64,000 nucleotides of DNA from Limnohabitans lacus. Its GTDB lineage: Bacteria > Pseudomonadota > Gammaproteobacteria > Burkholderiales > Burkholderiaceae_C. Shown one piece after another: positions 9,697 through 16,376 of the stretch. Made by a program: the position numbers and the translations under genes. The stretch lies in NCBI RefSeq assembly GCF_030053395.1, contig NZ_JASGBH010000001.1, positions 186,001 through 250,000 on the forward strand, given 5' to 3'. Numbering within the stretch: the stretch's first letter is position 1; each line of letters opens with the position of its first letter. The notes beneath the pieces were generated by a model. That model made no database searches. It was not told the origin of the DNA and saw nothing but the letters and a program-made list of their open reading frames with translations.

Positions 9697-10455
9697 TCAG
9701 TAGTGCCAGCCCAGGCTCACGCGCTTTTGGTCTTGGTCTGTGAAATTGACCTTTTGATCCCAGGCCATGCGCACAAAGTAGCGTGACCAGTCCCAGGTCA
9801 TGCCCAGGCTTTGACCTTTGACCGCGCCGATGTCCGGATCGCCGCGGCCAGACTTGCTGGCAACGTCCAGCGTCAGCCGCTTGCGGTCAGGCAAGTGGTA
9901 ACGCCATGTCAGGTGCGTCACCTGTTGGCCGGTGTGCATGCGGTCGTCTTGCGTGCGCCACAGCGACACTTGGTGCTCAGGACTCAGCCAGCTTCCCAAG
10001 CCCAAAGTGATCGCATCATTGGGGTCAAAGTTCAAGTTGTAATACGGCCGCAAATTGGTCCTGCTCCAACCCGCGATGAGGTAGGTGCTTTGTCCCCACT
10101 GTGCGTTCAGTGAGCGGCCTACAAAACCACCACTGGCCCCTTGCAATGAGGGCACGAGTTGCCCCCAAGGTGTGGTGAAGGTGTATTCGTAGCCCAAACG
10201 CGATTGGTGAAAGGTGTCGGCTTGGTCGTATTGGCCGAACCACATGACATGCTTGCCCACCCTGGCGCGCACATTCACATCGGTGGCGTTGGCTTCTTGC
10301 TTGTTCTGGTGATAGGACGGGGTAACTTTGAAGTGCCAATGATCTTGGGGTTCTTGGACTTCCGGTGAAGTCGCTTGAGCAAAACACGATGGGGTTAGGC
10401 ACAAGAGTGCCAAGAGCGCAACCAGTCGTGGCTCGGTTCGTGAGGTCGTCTTCAT
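9697..10455 (-). CDS. Predicted outer-membrane beta-barrel protein, unknown function
   Basis: 252 residues from ATG 10455. A Sec signal peptide is visible (MKTTSRTEPR, then a leucine/alanine core ending CFAQA near residue 28). The mature part alternates short amphipathic strands rich in Tyr, Trp, Gly, Asn and Gln (for example FKVTPSYHQN, SRLGYEYTF, LTWRYHLP, RVSLGWHY). The C-terminal residue is aromatic, as in outer-membrane barrels. I do not recognise the family; YaiO-like barrels are one possibility. An in-frame ATG at 10476 is an alternative start. The gene is divergent from merR and somewhat less GC-rich than its neighbours. Confidence 0.65.
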   Translation of the reverse strand: MKTTSRTEPRLVALLALLCLTPSCFAQATSPEVQEPQDHWHFKVTPSYHQNKQEANATDVNVRARVGKHVMWFGQYDQADTFHQSRLGYEYTFTTPWGQLVPSLQGASGGFVGRSLNAQWGQSTYLIAGWSRTNLRPYYNLNFDPNDAITLGLGSWLSPEHQVSLWRTQDDRMHTGQQVTHLTWRYHLPDRKRLTLDVASKSGRGDPDIGAVKGQSLGMTWDWSRYFVRMAWDQKVNFTDQDQKRVSLGWHY

Positions 10456-10643
10456 GGTGTTTCTTGGTGATTTCAGCATGGCACTAGACCGATTTTGAAT
10501 CATCTTGCCGTCGATTTGCCCTGTCTGAATCAAGCCTTTGGGTGTCAAGGCAGGCCGAAATGGTGTCTGATCACAATAGCGCTGGACCAGTGCCTATAAG
10601 TTGCAGTAAGCTACAAGGTTTTCCACGTAACTTGTTGTCGTTC

Positions 10644-11078
10644 ATGGACAGTTTGCTCCCACCCATTCCGGCCAAACGCTACTTCACCATCGGTGAAGTT
10701 GGTGAGCTGTGTGGCGTCAAACCCCACGTGCTGCGCTATTGGGAGCAGGAGTTCACCCAGTTGCGTCCGGTCAAAAGACGGGGCAATCGCCGCTATTACC
10801 AGCACCACGAAGTGCTGATGATCCGCCGCATTCGAGACCTGCTGTACGACCAAGGCTTCACCATCAGTGGTGCCCGCAACAAACTTCAAGAGTTGGTGCA
10901 AGCCGATCGTCGTCGCGCGCTGCCCGATGATGCCGACTTGGGACCTGACATGGTCGATGACGGGATGATGGATGCCGAGTCCATGTCGGTGGCCTCAATG
11001 GACATGGCTGGCGCTGTTTCTGCATACCCCGCATTGCATCAAGAGCTTTTGGAAATTCGTGCGCTGCTCACCCTTTGA
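10644..11078 (+). CDS. MerR family transcriptional regulator
   Basis: 144 residues from ATG 10644 (MDSLLPPIPAKRYFTIGEVG). The N-terminal MerR helix-turn-helix reads FTIGEVGELCGVKPHVLRYWEQEF, and the wing RRGNRRYYQHHEVLMIRRI follows. The C-terminal half is acidic and methionine-rich with no metal-binding cysteines, so a metal sensor is unlikely. In related genomes this regulator type typically sits just before tRNA-Pro, as here. The frame is open 34 codons further upstream, but the ATG at 10644 fits the family start. Confidence 0.85.
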   Translation: MDSLLPPIPAKRYFTIGEVGELCGVKPHVLRYWEQEFTQLRPVKRRGNRRYYQHHEVLMIRRIRDLLYDQGFTISGARNKLQELVQADRRRALPDDADLGPDMVDDGMMDAESMSVASMDMAGAVSAYPALHQELLEIRALLTL

Positions 11079-11094
11079 GGGCAATTTCTCGGGG

Positions 11095-11100
11095 TATAAT
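11095..11100 (+). promoter_or_regulatory. -10 element for tRNA-Pro
   Basis: Perfect TATAAT 12 bases before the tRNA-Pro gene and just after the merR stop. The -35 region (around 11072-11079, CCTTTGAG) is poor and would overlap the end of merR. Confidence 0.6.
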
Positions 11101-11111
11101 TTGAGACTTGT

Positions 11112-11188
11112 CGGCGTGTAGCGCAGCCTGGTAGCGCACTTGCATGGGGTGCAAGGGGTCGCGAGTTCGAATCCCGCCACGCCGACCA
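11112..11188 (+). tRNA. tRNA-Pro (GGG)
   Basis: 77 nt with encoded CCA. The acceptor stem CGGCGTG pairs with CACGCCG. The anticodon stem CTTGC/GCAAG encloses ATGGGGT, giving anticodon GGG. The T-arm GCGAG-TTCGAAT-CCCGC overlaps the start of the 22-bp direct repeat. The 3' end of this gene is the integration site of the element that follows. Confidence 0.95.
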
Positions 11189-11190
11189 TT
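11169..11190 (+). repeat. Left att-like direct repeat (tRNA-Pro 3' end)
   Basis: 22 bp identical to 12465-12486. It runs from the T-loop of tRNA-Pro through the CCA plus TT. Identity stops on both sides (C vs G before, A vs T after). Confidence 0.85.
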
Positions 11191-11199
11191 AGATGTGAT

Positions 11200-11238
11200 A
11201 AAGGCTTCTAGCTAGAGATAGTTAGAAGCCTTTTTCTT
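11200..11238 (+). terminator. Terminator directly downstream of tRNA-Pro, inside the element
   Basis: AAAGGCTTCTA and TAGAAGCCTTT pair as an 11-bp stem around a short AT-rich loop, and the right arm runs into TTTTTCTTTT. It now ends tRNA-Pro transcripts and lies within the inserted DNA, 12 bp after the tRNA. Confidence 0.88.
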
Positions 11239-11301
11239 TTGCAAATCAGTACTTTATGCTCTACCGACTGCCGGTGACTTCTACCTGCTGCTATGACCCT
11301 T

Positions 11302-11372
11302 TGGGGGTCAAAATGGGGGCAAAAATCGGGGTCATTTGGTAGGGTGGGGGTAAAAATTCAGAGGGTCATTTT
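11302..11372 (+). repeat. Array of five 12-bp G-rich repeats
   Basis: Three units lie head to tail: TGGGGGTCAAAA (11302-11313), TGGGGGCAAAAA (11314-11325), TCGGGGTCATTT (11326-11337). After 7 bp comes TGGGGGTAAAAA (11345-11356), and after 4 bp GAGGGTCATTTT (11361-11372). The regular 12-bp spacing near an att site suggests arm-type integrase or excisionase binding sites, or plasmid-like iterons. Function is inference. Confidence 0.7.
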
Positions 11373-11398
11373 CCGGGCTGGTTTTTGTGCCCCGATAG

Positions 11399-11782
11399 AC
11401 CGTACAGGTTGACACCTCTAATTACATCTTCGATCTTGGAGATAAAGTGTTTTTTGACACCAATTCCTACCTTATAGCCAATGAGGTCAAGGCAGAGTTA
11501 CGAACTTACATTCCTACGCTTCTGAAAGCCAAGAAAACAGAAAACGGGAAATGGATCAAGCGATTCATCGTTGAAGGATTTACAGATCAAGCTGGCAGCT
11601 ATCGGCATTGCCAAGCCCATCTATGTCCCTGTACTTCAGAAAGAGAAGAAAGAAGGTGATGAGGGCACCGGGTGGCTTTCAATCATGTTGAACTTATTGA
11701 TCGAGCACAGATTGAGTCAATGCTGCTTAAATACCGAATCAATGACCTCGAGCTAGATGAGCAACTCATAGAGACTTTCTAG
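11399..11782 (+). pseudogene. Decayed OmpA/MotB-like C-terminal domain
   Basis: The frame is open from 11399 (after a TAG) and reads KVFFDTNSYLIANEVKAEL, then FIVEGFTDQAGSY. This resembles the peptidoglycan-binding OmpA_C pattern FD..S..L....K..L followed by GHTD..GS. Two consecutive TGA codons (11657-11662) interrupt the frame, after which the same frame continues with GHRVAFNHVELIDRAQIESM to a TAG at 11780-11782. The region between, where the LS..RA block should be, is unrecognisable, so an internal deletion or double frameshift is likely. A GTG at 11447 could start a short product. It has no signal peptide or membrane part; it is the 3' remnant of a larger gene. Confidence 0.55.
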
Positions 11783-11822
11783 TTGTCGTTACCTATTTGA
11801 TGTTGTCAAAAATTAGATTAGT

Positions 11823-11844
11823 GAGATCTACTTGACTAGATCTC
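11823..11844 (+). other. Perfect inverted repeat upstream of the small island gene
   Basis: GAGATCTA-CTTGAC-TAGATCTC has 8-bp perfect arms around 6 bp. It lies 9 bp before the GGAGGTG ribosome-binding site of the next gene. It may be an operator for a small repressor, or a hairpin in the leader. Confidence 0.6.
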
Positions 11845-11866
11845 TATTCTGCCGGAGGTGCTTGAA

Positions 11867-12187
11867 ATGAGTGGTCCAACATGGGGACAGTGGTTTGGCG
11901 CTACGCAGGAAGCAGACTCAAATTTTCTGATCGCTGAAGAGAATTACGCTGCCGCTCAAAAGTGGAAAGCTTACGCCGCTCGCCTCGAAAAAGAACTTGA
12001 TGAGGTTTGGGATTTGTATCGGGAAACTAAGGGCAATGCAGTAGGACAAATGAAGCTCAAAGAGGAATCATTGAGCGAGATTGAAAAGCTCGACCCGGGT
12101 AACAGGATGCTCGATGTCTCTACGCGAAAAGAAATTTTCAAAGTCGCCAAAGAAGAAGAGATGTCTCAAATCAGGAAAAAATACTAA
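11867..12187 (+). CDS. Small coiled-coil protein of the tRNA-Pro element, unknown
   Basis: 106 residues from ATG 11867, preceded by an ideal GGAGGTG at 11854-11860; a GTG three codons upstream overlaps the ribosome-binding site and is unlikely. After a tryptophan-rich N-terminus (MSGPTWGQWFGATQEAD) the chain is predicted to be almost all helical and highly charged (KWKAYAARLEKELDEVWDLY), with heptad-like spacing, ending in EEEMSQIRKKY. No signal peptide, membrane segment or catalytic motif. Intact, with its own hairpin and terminator, so it is probably expressed. I do not recognise the family. Confidence 0.7.
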   Translation: MSGPTWGQWFGATQEADSNFLIAEENYAAAQKWKAYAARLEKELDEVWDLYRETKGNAVGQMKLKEESLSEIEKLDPGNRMLDVSTRKEIFKVAKEEEMSQIRKKY

Positions 12188-12236
12188 CTTCCTGAAGTTA
12201 GCAAAGAAGGCCGGCCGAATACGGGAGGCCTTTTTT
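12184..12236 (+). terminator. Tandem hairpins after the small island gene
   Basis: CTAACTT-CCTG-AAGTTAG (12184-12201) overlaps the stop codon. It is followed by AAGGCC (12207-12212) pairing with GGCCTT (12227-12232), then a T6 run. The second hairpin is the likely intrinsic terminator. Confidence 0.75.
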
Positions 12237-12237
12237 G

Positions 12238-12464
12238 TTTACGAGACTCAGACAACAATCATAGTTTTTCGCAACCTCGCCAGCCGCAGGGCGGTCGGTA
12301 TCTGTGGTCTTGCCAGCGTGGTGTTCCACATCGGATGGCTTGTACGTGGATCGCTAAATCGACAGCCATTGTTATTTGGGGGAAAAGAAGGGGGTAGATT
12401 TTTGAAATTGGTTGGTTCTAAAATGAATTTCTCAACAAAATCAATTGCTTAGCATGGTTTTTTG
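12238..12464 (+). other. Right part of the element, no supported gene
   Basis: No frame here has a start, ribosome-binding site and recognisable protein together. A GC-richer patch at about 12270-12360 looks unlike the AT-rich DNA on both sides and may be a separate inserted fragment. The last 100 bases before the right repeat are strongly AT-rich. Confidence 0.5.
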
Positions 12465-12486
12465 GAATCCCGCCACGCCGACCATT
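12465..12486 (+). repeat. Right att-like direct repeat (tRNA-Pro 3' fragment)
   Basis: Exact 22-bp copy of 11169-11190 with no rest of a tRNA upstream, so it is an attachment-site duplicate and not a gene. Confidence 0.85.
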
Positions 12487-12497
12487 TATACCGAATC

Positions 12498-12534
12498 AAC
12501 GGGTTACATCTCACAAGGTGTAACCCGTTTTTCA
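12498..12534 (+). terminator. Terminator beyond the right att repeat
   Basis: AACGGGTTACA and TGTAACCCGTT pair as an 11-bp stem followed by TTTTC. It lies 12 bp after the right repeat, at the distance expected for the original tRNA-Pro terminator before insertion. The stem can also serve the convergent cupin gene. Confidence 0.9.
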
Positions 12535-12554
12535 TTGGCGCTTGGATCGTCTGC

Positions 12555-12929
12555 CTAGGCTGGCGATGTGACCGTCTCGAAGTTGGCAGGCAGAACGATC
12601 TCGATCAGCTCCAGATCTTCGGAGTGGGCGATCTCACGATGGCGGATGCCCGGTGGCTGGTGCACACAGGTGCCGGCTTCCAGTCGGTGCTGGCCCTGGC
12701 CTTCGTATTCAAAAATGGCCCAGCCTTTGAGTACGTACACCACTTGCAAGGACACCTTGTGGTGGTGCCATTCGCCCGTGGCGTGCGTACCTTCACGGGC
12801 TCGGATGACGTGCATGACGGCCAGGCCATCGGTGGCTTGTTGAATGCCCAAGTCGCGGTATTCAAAGTAGGGGCGCAGGCCGTCGAACTTGAACTCGCCA
12901 TCTTGTGCATGCTGAATGCTGAATGCCAT
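12555..12929 (-). CDS. Cupin-domain protein
   Basis: 124 residues from ATG 12929, with GAGGAG seven bases upstream; a GTG two codons earlier is too close to that site. Single cupin fold with metal-site histidines in EWHHHKVSLQVVYVLKGWAIFEYEG and a second motif around HQPPGIRHREI. Probably a small metal-binding barrel with an unknown substrate. Followed on the same strand upstream by the MDR oxidoreductase gene, with 37 bp between; the two may be cotranscribed. Confidence 0.8.
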   Translation of the reverse strand: MAFSIQHAQDGEFKFDGLRPYFEYRDLGIQQATDGLAVMHVIRAREGTHATGEWHHHKVSLQVVYVLKGWAIFEYEGQGQHRLEAGTCVHQPPGIRHREIAHSEDLELIEIVLPANFETVTSPA

Positions 12930-12966
12930 GACCACTCCTCGTGCTTGGGGTTCGCGTTTGTAACCC

Positions 12967-13950
12967 TCAGGACGTCAAGTCGATCACCACGTTGCCGATC
13001 AAGCGGCCTTGCTCGACGGCTTCGTGCGCCTGCAGGATGTCCTTGAGCTTGAACTTTGCAGCGATGGTGTGCTGCAAGGCGTTGGCTTGCAAGAGGCTGC
13101 TCAGCTTGTCCAGACACCAAGCGCGGTCTTGCGGGCTCAGGTCATAGACCAAAAAGAATTTGAGCGTGATCGAGCTGTACAGCAGGGCCCGAAAGGGGAC
13201 CGGCACCTCGCCGGGGTTGTTGGAGCCATAGCAAACCACGGTGCCGTGGCTTTTGAGCGCGCCTGTGCCCAGCAGCGGGCTGGTGCCCGAGAAGTCCATG
13301 TCGATGATCACATCGACCCCACGCCCGTGGGTGAAGGCTTGGATGCGTTCCGCGACCGATTCGGTTTTGTAAAAAATCACATGCTGGCAACCGGCCGATC
13401 GTGCATGGGCCGCTTTGGCCTCGGAGCCGACCGTGCCAATGACCTGTGCGCCTTGTTGCGTGAGCAGTTGCGCAATGTAGTGCCCCACAGCAGACGAGGC
13501 ACCGGTGACGAGCACGGTCAGGCCTTTCACTTCGCCCGCCAGGTGCACGGCTTGGATGGCGGTCAAAGCCGGAATGCCCAAGCAAGCGGCGGCATCGTCG
13601 TCCACCTGCGCGGGCAGCGCCACCGCTTGCTGCTGGGGCAAGGCGATGTATTCGCAAGCCGTGCCCAAGGGGCGTTGCCACTGGCCGTTCCAAATCCAGA
13701 CCCGCTCGCCGATGCGGCTCGAAGAGACACCGTCACCTACCGCGTCGATCACGCCTGCGCCATCGCTGTGCGGGATGATGAGGGCATCCGTGACGGGCCG
13801 GGCCGTGCGTGACTTGACGTCCGAGGGGTTGACCCCTGAGGTGCGCAGCTTGACGCGGACCTCTCCCGCAGCGGGTGTGGGTGTGGCTTGTTCTCCGACG
13901 CGCAGCACATCGCGTGCGCTGCCATTGTGGCTGTACCAGGCGGCTTGCAT
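12967..13950 (-). CDS. NAD(P)H:quinone reductase-like MDR oxidoreductase
   Basis: 327 residues of the zinc-free medium-chain dehydrogenase family. GroES-like N-terminal domain (VKLRTSGVNPSDVKSR, IPHSDGAGVIDAVG), then a nucleotide-binding fold with VLVTGASSAVGHYIAQLL. No structural or catalytic zinc cysteines are seen. It probably reduces quinones or other activated carbonyls with NADPH. Starts at ATG 13950 with AGGAC upstream, 12 bp from the GST gene on the same strand. Confidence 0.85.
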   Translation of the reverse strand: MQAAWYSHNGSARDVLRVGEQATPTPAAGEVRVKLRTSGVNPSDVKSRTARPVTDALIIPHSDGAGVIDAVGDGVSSSRIGERVWIWNGQWQRPLGTACEYIALPQQQAVALPAQVDDDAAACLGIPALTAIQAVHLAGEVKGLTVLVTGASSAVGHYIAQLLTQQGAQVIGTVGSEAKAAHARSAGCQHVIFYKTESVAERIQAFTHGRGVDVIIDMDFSGTSPLLGTGALKSHGTVVCYGSNNPGEVPVPFRALLYSSITLKFFLVYDLSPQDRAWCLDKLSSLLQANALQHTIAAKFKLKDILQAHEAVEQGRLIGNVVIDLTS

Positions 13951-13962
13951 GGGTTGTCCTTG

Positions 13963-14574
13963 TCAGGCGGGCAGCGCCCATGTTTGTTGCATGGATTCGC
14001 GCTGGAGCACGGGTTCGGACGCGCGGGCCAGTTGTGGGTAGTTTTGTCGCCAAGCCAGATCGGGGTAACGCAGGTCGAGGTACCACAAGGCGCATCCCAC
14101 TGTGAGCAAGCCCAGGTGAAAGTCACGCTGGAACAGCTCGGGGTGTTCTTCTAGGTAACGCAAAGAGGTGTGGATGGCGTCAATCTTGCCTTGGATCCAG
14201 TCGGTCCAGCGCAGCGCTTCGGGGCGTACTGCGGTCTCGTAGCGGGCCAGCAGTGCCGCGTCGAGGATGCCGTCGCCCAGCGACTGGAGCGTCAACGCTT
14301 CCCAGCGCAGAGCCCCGTCTTTGGCCAGCAAGCGGCCTTGGCCCAGGTCGTTGAGGTATTCGCAAATCACGCGGCTGTCGTACAGGGCGTGGCCATCGTC
14401 GCTCACCAAGGTGGGCACCTTGCCCAAGGGGTTGCTGGCGATGATGGCTTGGTCGCGGGTGACGGGATGTGCGCTGGCGGGCAGCAGTTCGAGCCGGTCA
14501 ACCAGGCCGACTTCGTGTGCCGTGACCATGCATTTGCGCACGTAAGGGGAGGTGGGGGAAAAGAAGATTTTCAT
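13963..14574 (-). CDS. Glutathione S-transferase family protein
   Basis: 203 residues from ATG 14574 (MKIFFSPTSPYVRKC), a typical thioredoxin-fold N-terminus. The glutathione-binding segment NPLGKVPTLVSDDGHALYDSRVI is present, and an all-helical C-terminal domain follows. Upstream in-frame ATGs at 14592 and 14613 exist but would add non-conserved residues. It lies just upstream of the MDR gene on the same strand, so the pair could work in detoxification; substrate unknown. Confidence 0.88.
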   Translation of the reverse strand: MKIFFSPTSPYVRKCMVTAHEVGLVDRLELLPASAHPVTRDQAIIASNPLGKVPTLVSDDGHALYDSRVICEYLNDLGQGRLLAKDGALRWEALTLQSLGDGILDAALLARYETAVRPEALRWTDWIQGKIDAIHTSLRYLEEHPELFQRDFHLGLLTVGCALWYLDLRYPDLAWRQNYPQLARASEPVLQRESMQQTWALPA

Positions 14575-14642
14575 CGGGACAGTATTGGCCATGCCGTTGG
14601 CTGAACCTGTCACGCAGTCGACGCAGACTGTACCCGCGTTGG

Positions 14643-15317
14643 CTATTTCTCGGCTTGCACATCCTCAGCGAAGTCCGCTTGTGCCAGCGAATTCTGATTG
14701 GCCATCCAGCTGCCGTACACCGTTTGAAAGTCCGCCACGATCTGGGCCAAAGGCATGTCATTGAAGCTGCCACGCTGGTTCACGTACTCCATGTGGCGCT
14801 GGCCTGTTTTGTCAAACGGGTGGTAGATCGAATCGCTCAACCCATCAAACTCCAGCGGCAATAAGCCGAACTTGTCGCACAGCTCGATGTTGAAGGCCGG
14901 CGTGGCCTTGACCCATTGCCCCTCCAGCCAGATGTCGGCATAGCCGTGCCAGATGAACACGTCGGTCTTCATGGTTTGGCGCAAGCGCTCGGTGCTCAGG
15001 TGGTTGCGCACATCGGCAAAGCCCAAGCGGGCATGCAAGCCTGTGGCGCGGCAGGCGGCCACCAGCAGCGCGGCTTTGGGCACGCACCAACCCGAGCCTT
15101 GTCTGATCACGGTGCTCGCTTTCATGCCGACAGGCGACAGATCAATCCGGTAGGGGTCATAGCGAAACCGATCGCGCACCGCCAAGTAAAGCGCCACGGC
15201 GCGTTCCCTGTCATGGCCGCCTTGCGCGTGCTCGCGGGCAAAAGCGATCACATCGGGGTGGTCGCTGTCGATCAAGGCGGTCGGGGCCAGGGGGGCGTCT
15301 GAAGGCAATGTGTTCAT
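14643..15317 (-). CDS. Transglutaminase-like domain protein
   Basis: 224 residues from ATG 15317; a GTG at 15326 is an alternative. Transglutaminase/peptidase core: the nucleophile C78 lies in GSGWCVPKAALLVAACRATGLHARLGF and the histidine H123 in FIWHGYADIWLEGQWVKATPAFN. The acid of the usual catalytic triad, normally Asp in a VDPT-like motif, reads ATPA here, so activity is uncertain. No signal peptide, so cytoplasmic. Same strand as the GST gene, 68 bp apart. Confidence 0.8.
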   Translation of the reverse strand: MNTLPSDAPLAPTALIDSDHPDVIAFAREHAQGGHDRERAVALYLAVRDRFRYDPYRIDLSPVGMKASTVIRQGSGWCVPKAALLVAACRATGLHARLGFADVRNHLSTERLRQTMKTDVFIWHGYADIWLEGQWVKATPAFNIELCDKFGLLPLEFDGLSDSIYHPFDKTGQRHMEYVNQRGSFNDMPLAQIVADFQTVYGSWMANQNSLAQADFAEDVQAEK

Positions 15318-15414
15318 GGCATTCACTGTATCCTGCGCGCCAGTGCGCAGGTGTCACGCTGGCTATAGTGGCGCTTTCCAAGGCCACCGGGCCTTTTCAT
15401 AAGGATGCCGCACC

Positions 15415-16254
15415 ATGACACCCGAACAACTTTTGCAACACCACGATCAGGCCCGCTTGTGGGGCCAAGCGCCTGGCGTGGTGGGTGGCCCCGACTCGGC
15501 GGCCGCTTACCAGCAAGCGCTTGCGGTGCGCCGTTTGCGTCAGCAACGCGGTGAAGTGCCCAAAGGTTTCAAGATCGGTTTCACCAACCGTACCTTGTGG
15601 GAACGCTACAAAGTTTTTGGCCCCATGTGGGGGACGGTCTGGGACACGGGCTTGGTCTTTGCAGAGCCCGCCACTGACGGCCCAGCAAATGGCCCCGCAA
15701 ATGGCCCCGCAATTGGCCATTTGGATTTGACCGGGACGTGCCAGCCTCGGCTGGAGCCCGAAATCGTGTTCGGCATGCGCTCGACCCCGCCGATTGGGGC
15801 CAACTTGCAGCAATTGTTCGAGGCCATCGAATGGCTGGCGCCCAGCTTTGAAGTGGTGCAGTCGCATGCGGCGGACTGGAAATTCACCGCCACCGACACC
15901 ATGGCCGACAGCGGCTTGCATGCCCGCTTGCTGGTGGGCCAGCGCTTGCCGGTGCGCAGCGTGGCAGCCGATGCGCAGGCCTTGGATGCTTTGTTGTCCA
16001 CGGCCCGGGTCACCTTGATCCAAAACGAGCAAGTGATGGAGCAGGGCGTGGGCGCCAATGTGTTGGACAGCCCGCTCAAAGCCTTGCAACACTTTTTGAA
16101 AGAGCTGCGCGACTGCCCCGGTGCGCCCGATCTGCAAGCCGGTGATGTGATCACCACCGGCACTTGGACCGATGCCTGGCCCTTGCAAGCGGGGCAGCAG
16201 TGGCGCGCTGAGTTTTCTGCGCCATTGGGCAGTGTGCAGGCCTGGATGCGCTGA
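15415..16254 (+). CDS. 2-keto-4-pentenoate hydratase / FAH-family protein
   Basis: 279 residues of the fumarylacetoacetate hydrolase-related hydratase family, which hydrates or decarboxylates 2-hydroxydienoates in aromatic meta-cleavage pathways. Family features are FKIGFTNRTLWERYKVFGP, the metal-site segment RLEPEIVFG, and GDVITTGTWTDAWPLQAGQ. It carries a small tandem repeat (residues about 89-100). Not adjacent to other meta-cleavage genes, so the exact substrate is open. Preceded by AAGGATG near ATG 15415. Confidence 0.82.
   Translation: MTPEQLLQHHDQARLWGQAPGVVGGPDSAAAYQQALAVRRLRQQRGEVPKGFKIGFTNRTLWERYKVFGPMWGTVWDTGLVFAEPATDGPANGPANGPAIGHLDLTGTCQPRLEPEIVFGMRSTPPIGANLQQLFEAIEWLAPSFEVVQSHAADWKFTATDTMADSGLHARLLVGQRLPVRSVAADAQALDALLSTARVTLIQNEQVMEQGVGANVLDSPLKALQHFLKELRDCPGAPDLQAGDVITTGTWTDAWPLQAGQQWRAEFSAPLGSVQAWMR
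15679..15714 (+). repeat. Three tandem 12-bp units inside the hydratase gene
   Basis: GGCCCAGCAAAT, GGCCCCGCAAAT and GGCCCCGCAATT encode GPAN-GPAN-GPAI. The units are in frame and nearly identical, pointing to slippage-driven expansion in a surface loop between the two conserved halves. Confidence 0.8.
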
Positions 16255-16376
16255 GCCGTTGGACATCCCCAGGCCACTTGAAAGACCTTCAGATGCCCTG
16301 GCTGCCCAGCGGGCATGGGGTGAGGGTTGGCCCACCAGCGGCTAGACTCGAGCCCTTCAAGACAAACACCGCAGAC

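Larger units (their letters stand above)
11169..12486 (+). mobile_element. Remnant integrative element (about 1.3 kb) in the 3' end of tRNA-Pro
   Basis: The DNA between two exact 22-bp copies of the tRNA-Pro 3' end (11169-11190 and 12465-12486) is visibly richer in A+T than either flank. It holds a 12-bp repeat array, a broken OmpA/MotB-like domain, one intact small gene and its own terminators. The structure (tRNA 3' end restored at the left, short duplicate at the right) is that of an element integrated by a tyrosine recombinase. No integrase, excisionase or transposase frame is present, so it is a deletion remnant or a non-autonomous element mobilised in trans. Confidence 0.8.

Noticed and set aside
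11302..11372. CRISPR array
   Set aside because: Units are 12 bp with no unique spacers and no cas genes.
11399..12187. Functional Zorya-type defence locus
   Set aside because: Only a broken OmpA-like fragment is present; no MotA-like ZorA, helicase or nuclease gene. Kept only as a hypothesis about ancestry.
12081..12452. Gene spanning the small-gene terminator and the right part of the element
   Set aside because: It overlaps the better-supported 106-residue gene in another frame, runs through a terminator, has no ribosome-binding site and no recognisable domain.
12465..12486. Second tRNA-Pro gene
   Set aside because: Only the last 22 bp match; no D-arm or anticodon arm upstream.
16278..16376. 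N-terminal extension of the Stealth protein
   Set aside because: The frame is open upstream of ATG 16377, but the extra 33 residues have no conserved motif, and the CR1 motif follows directly after the chosen start.
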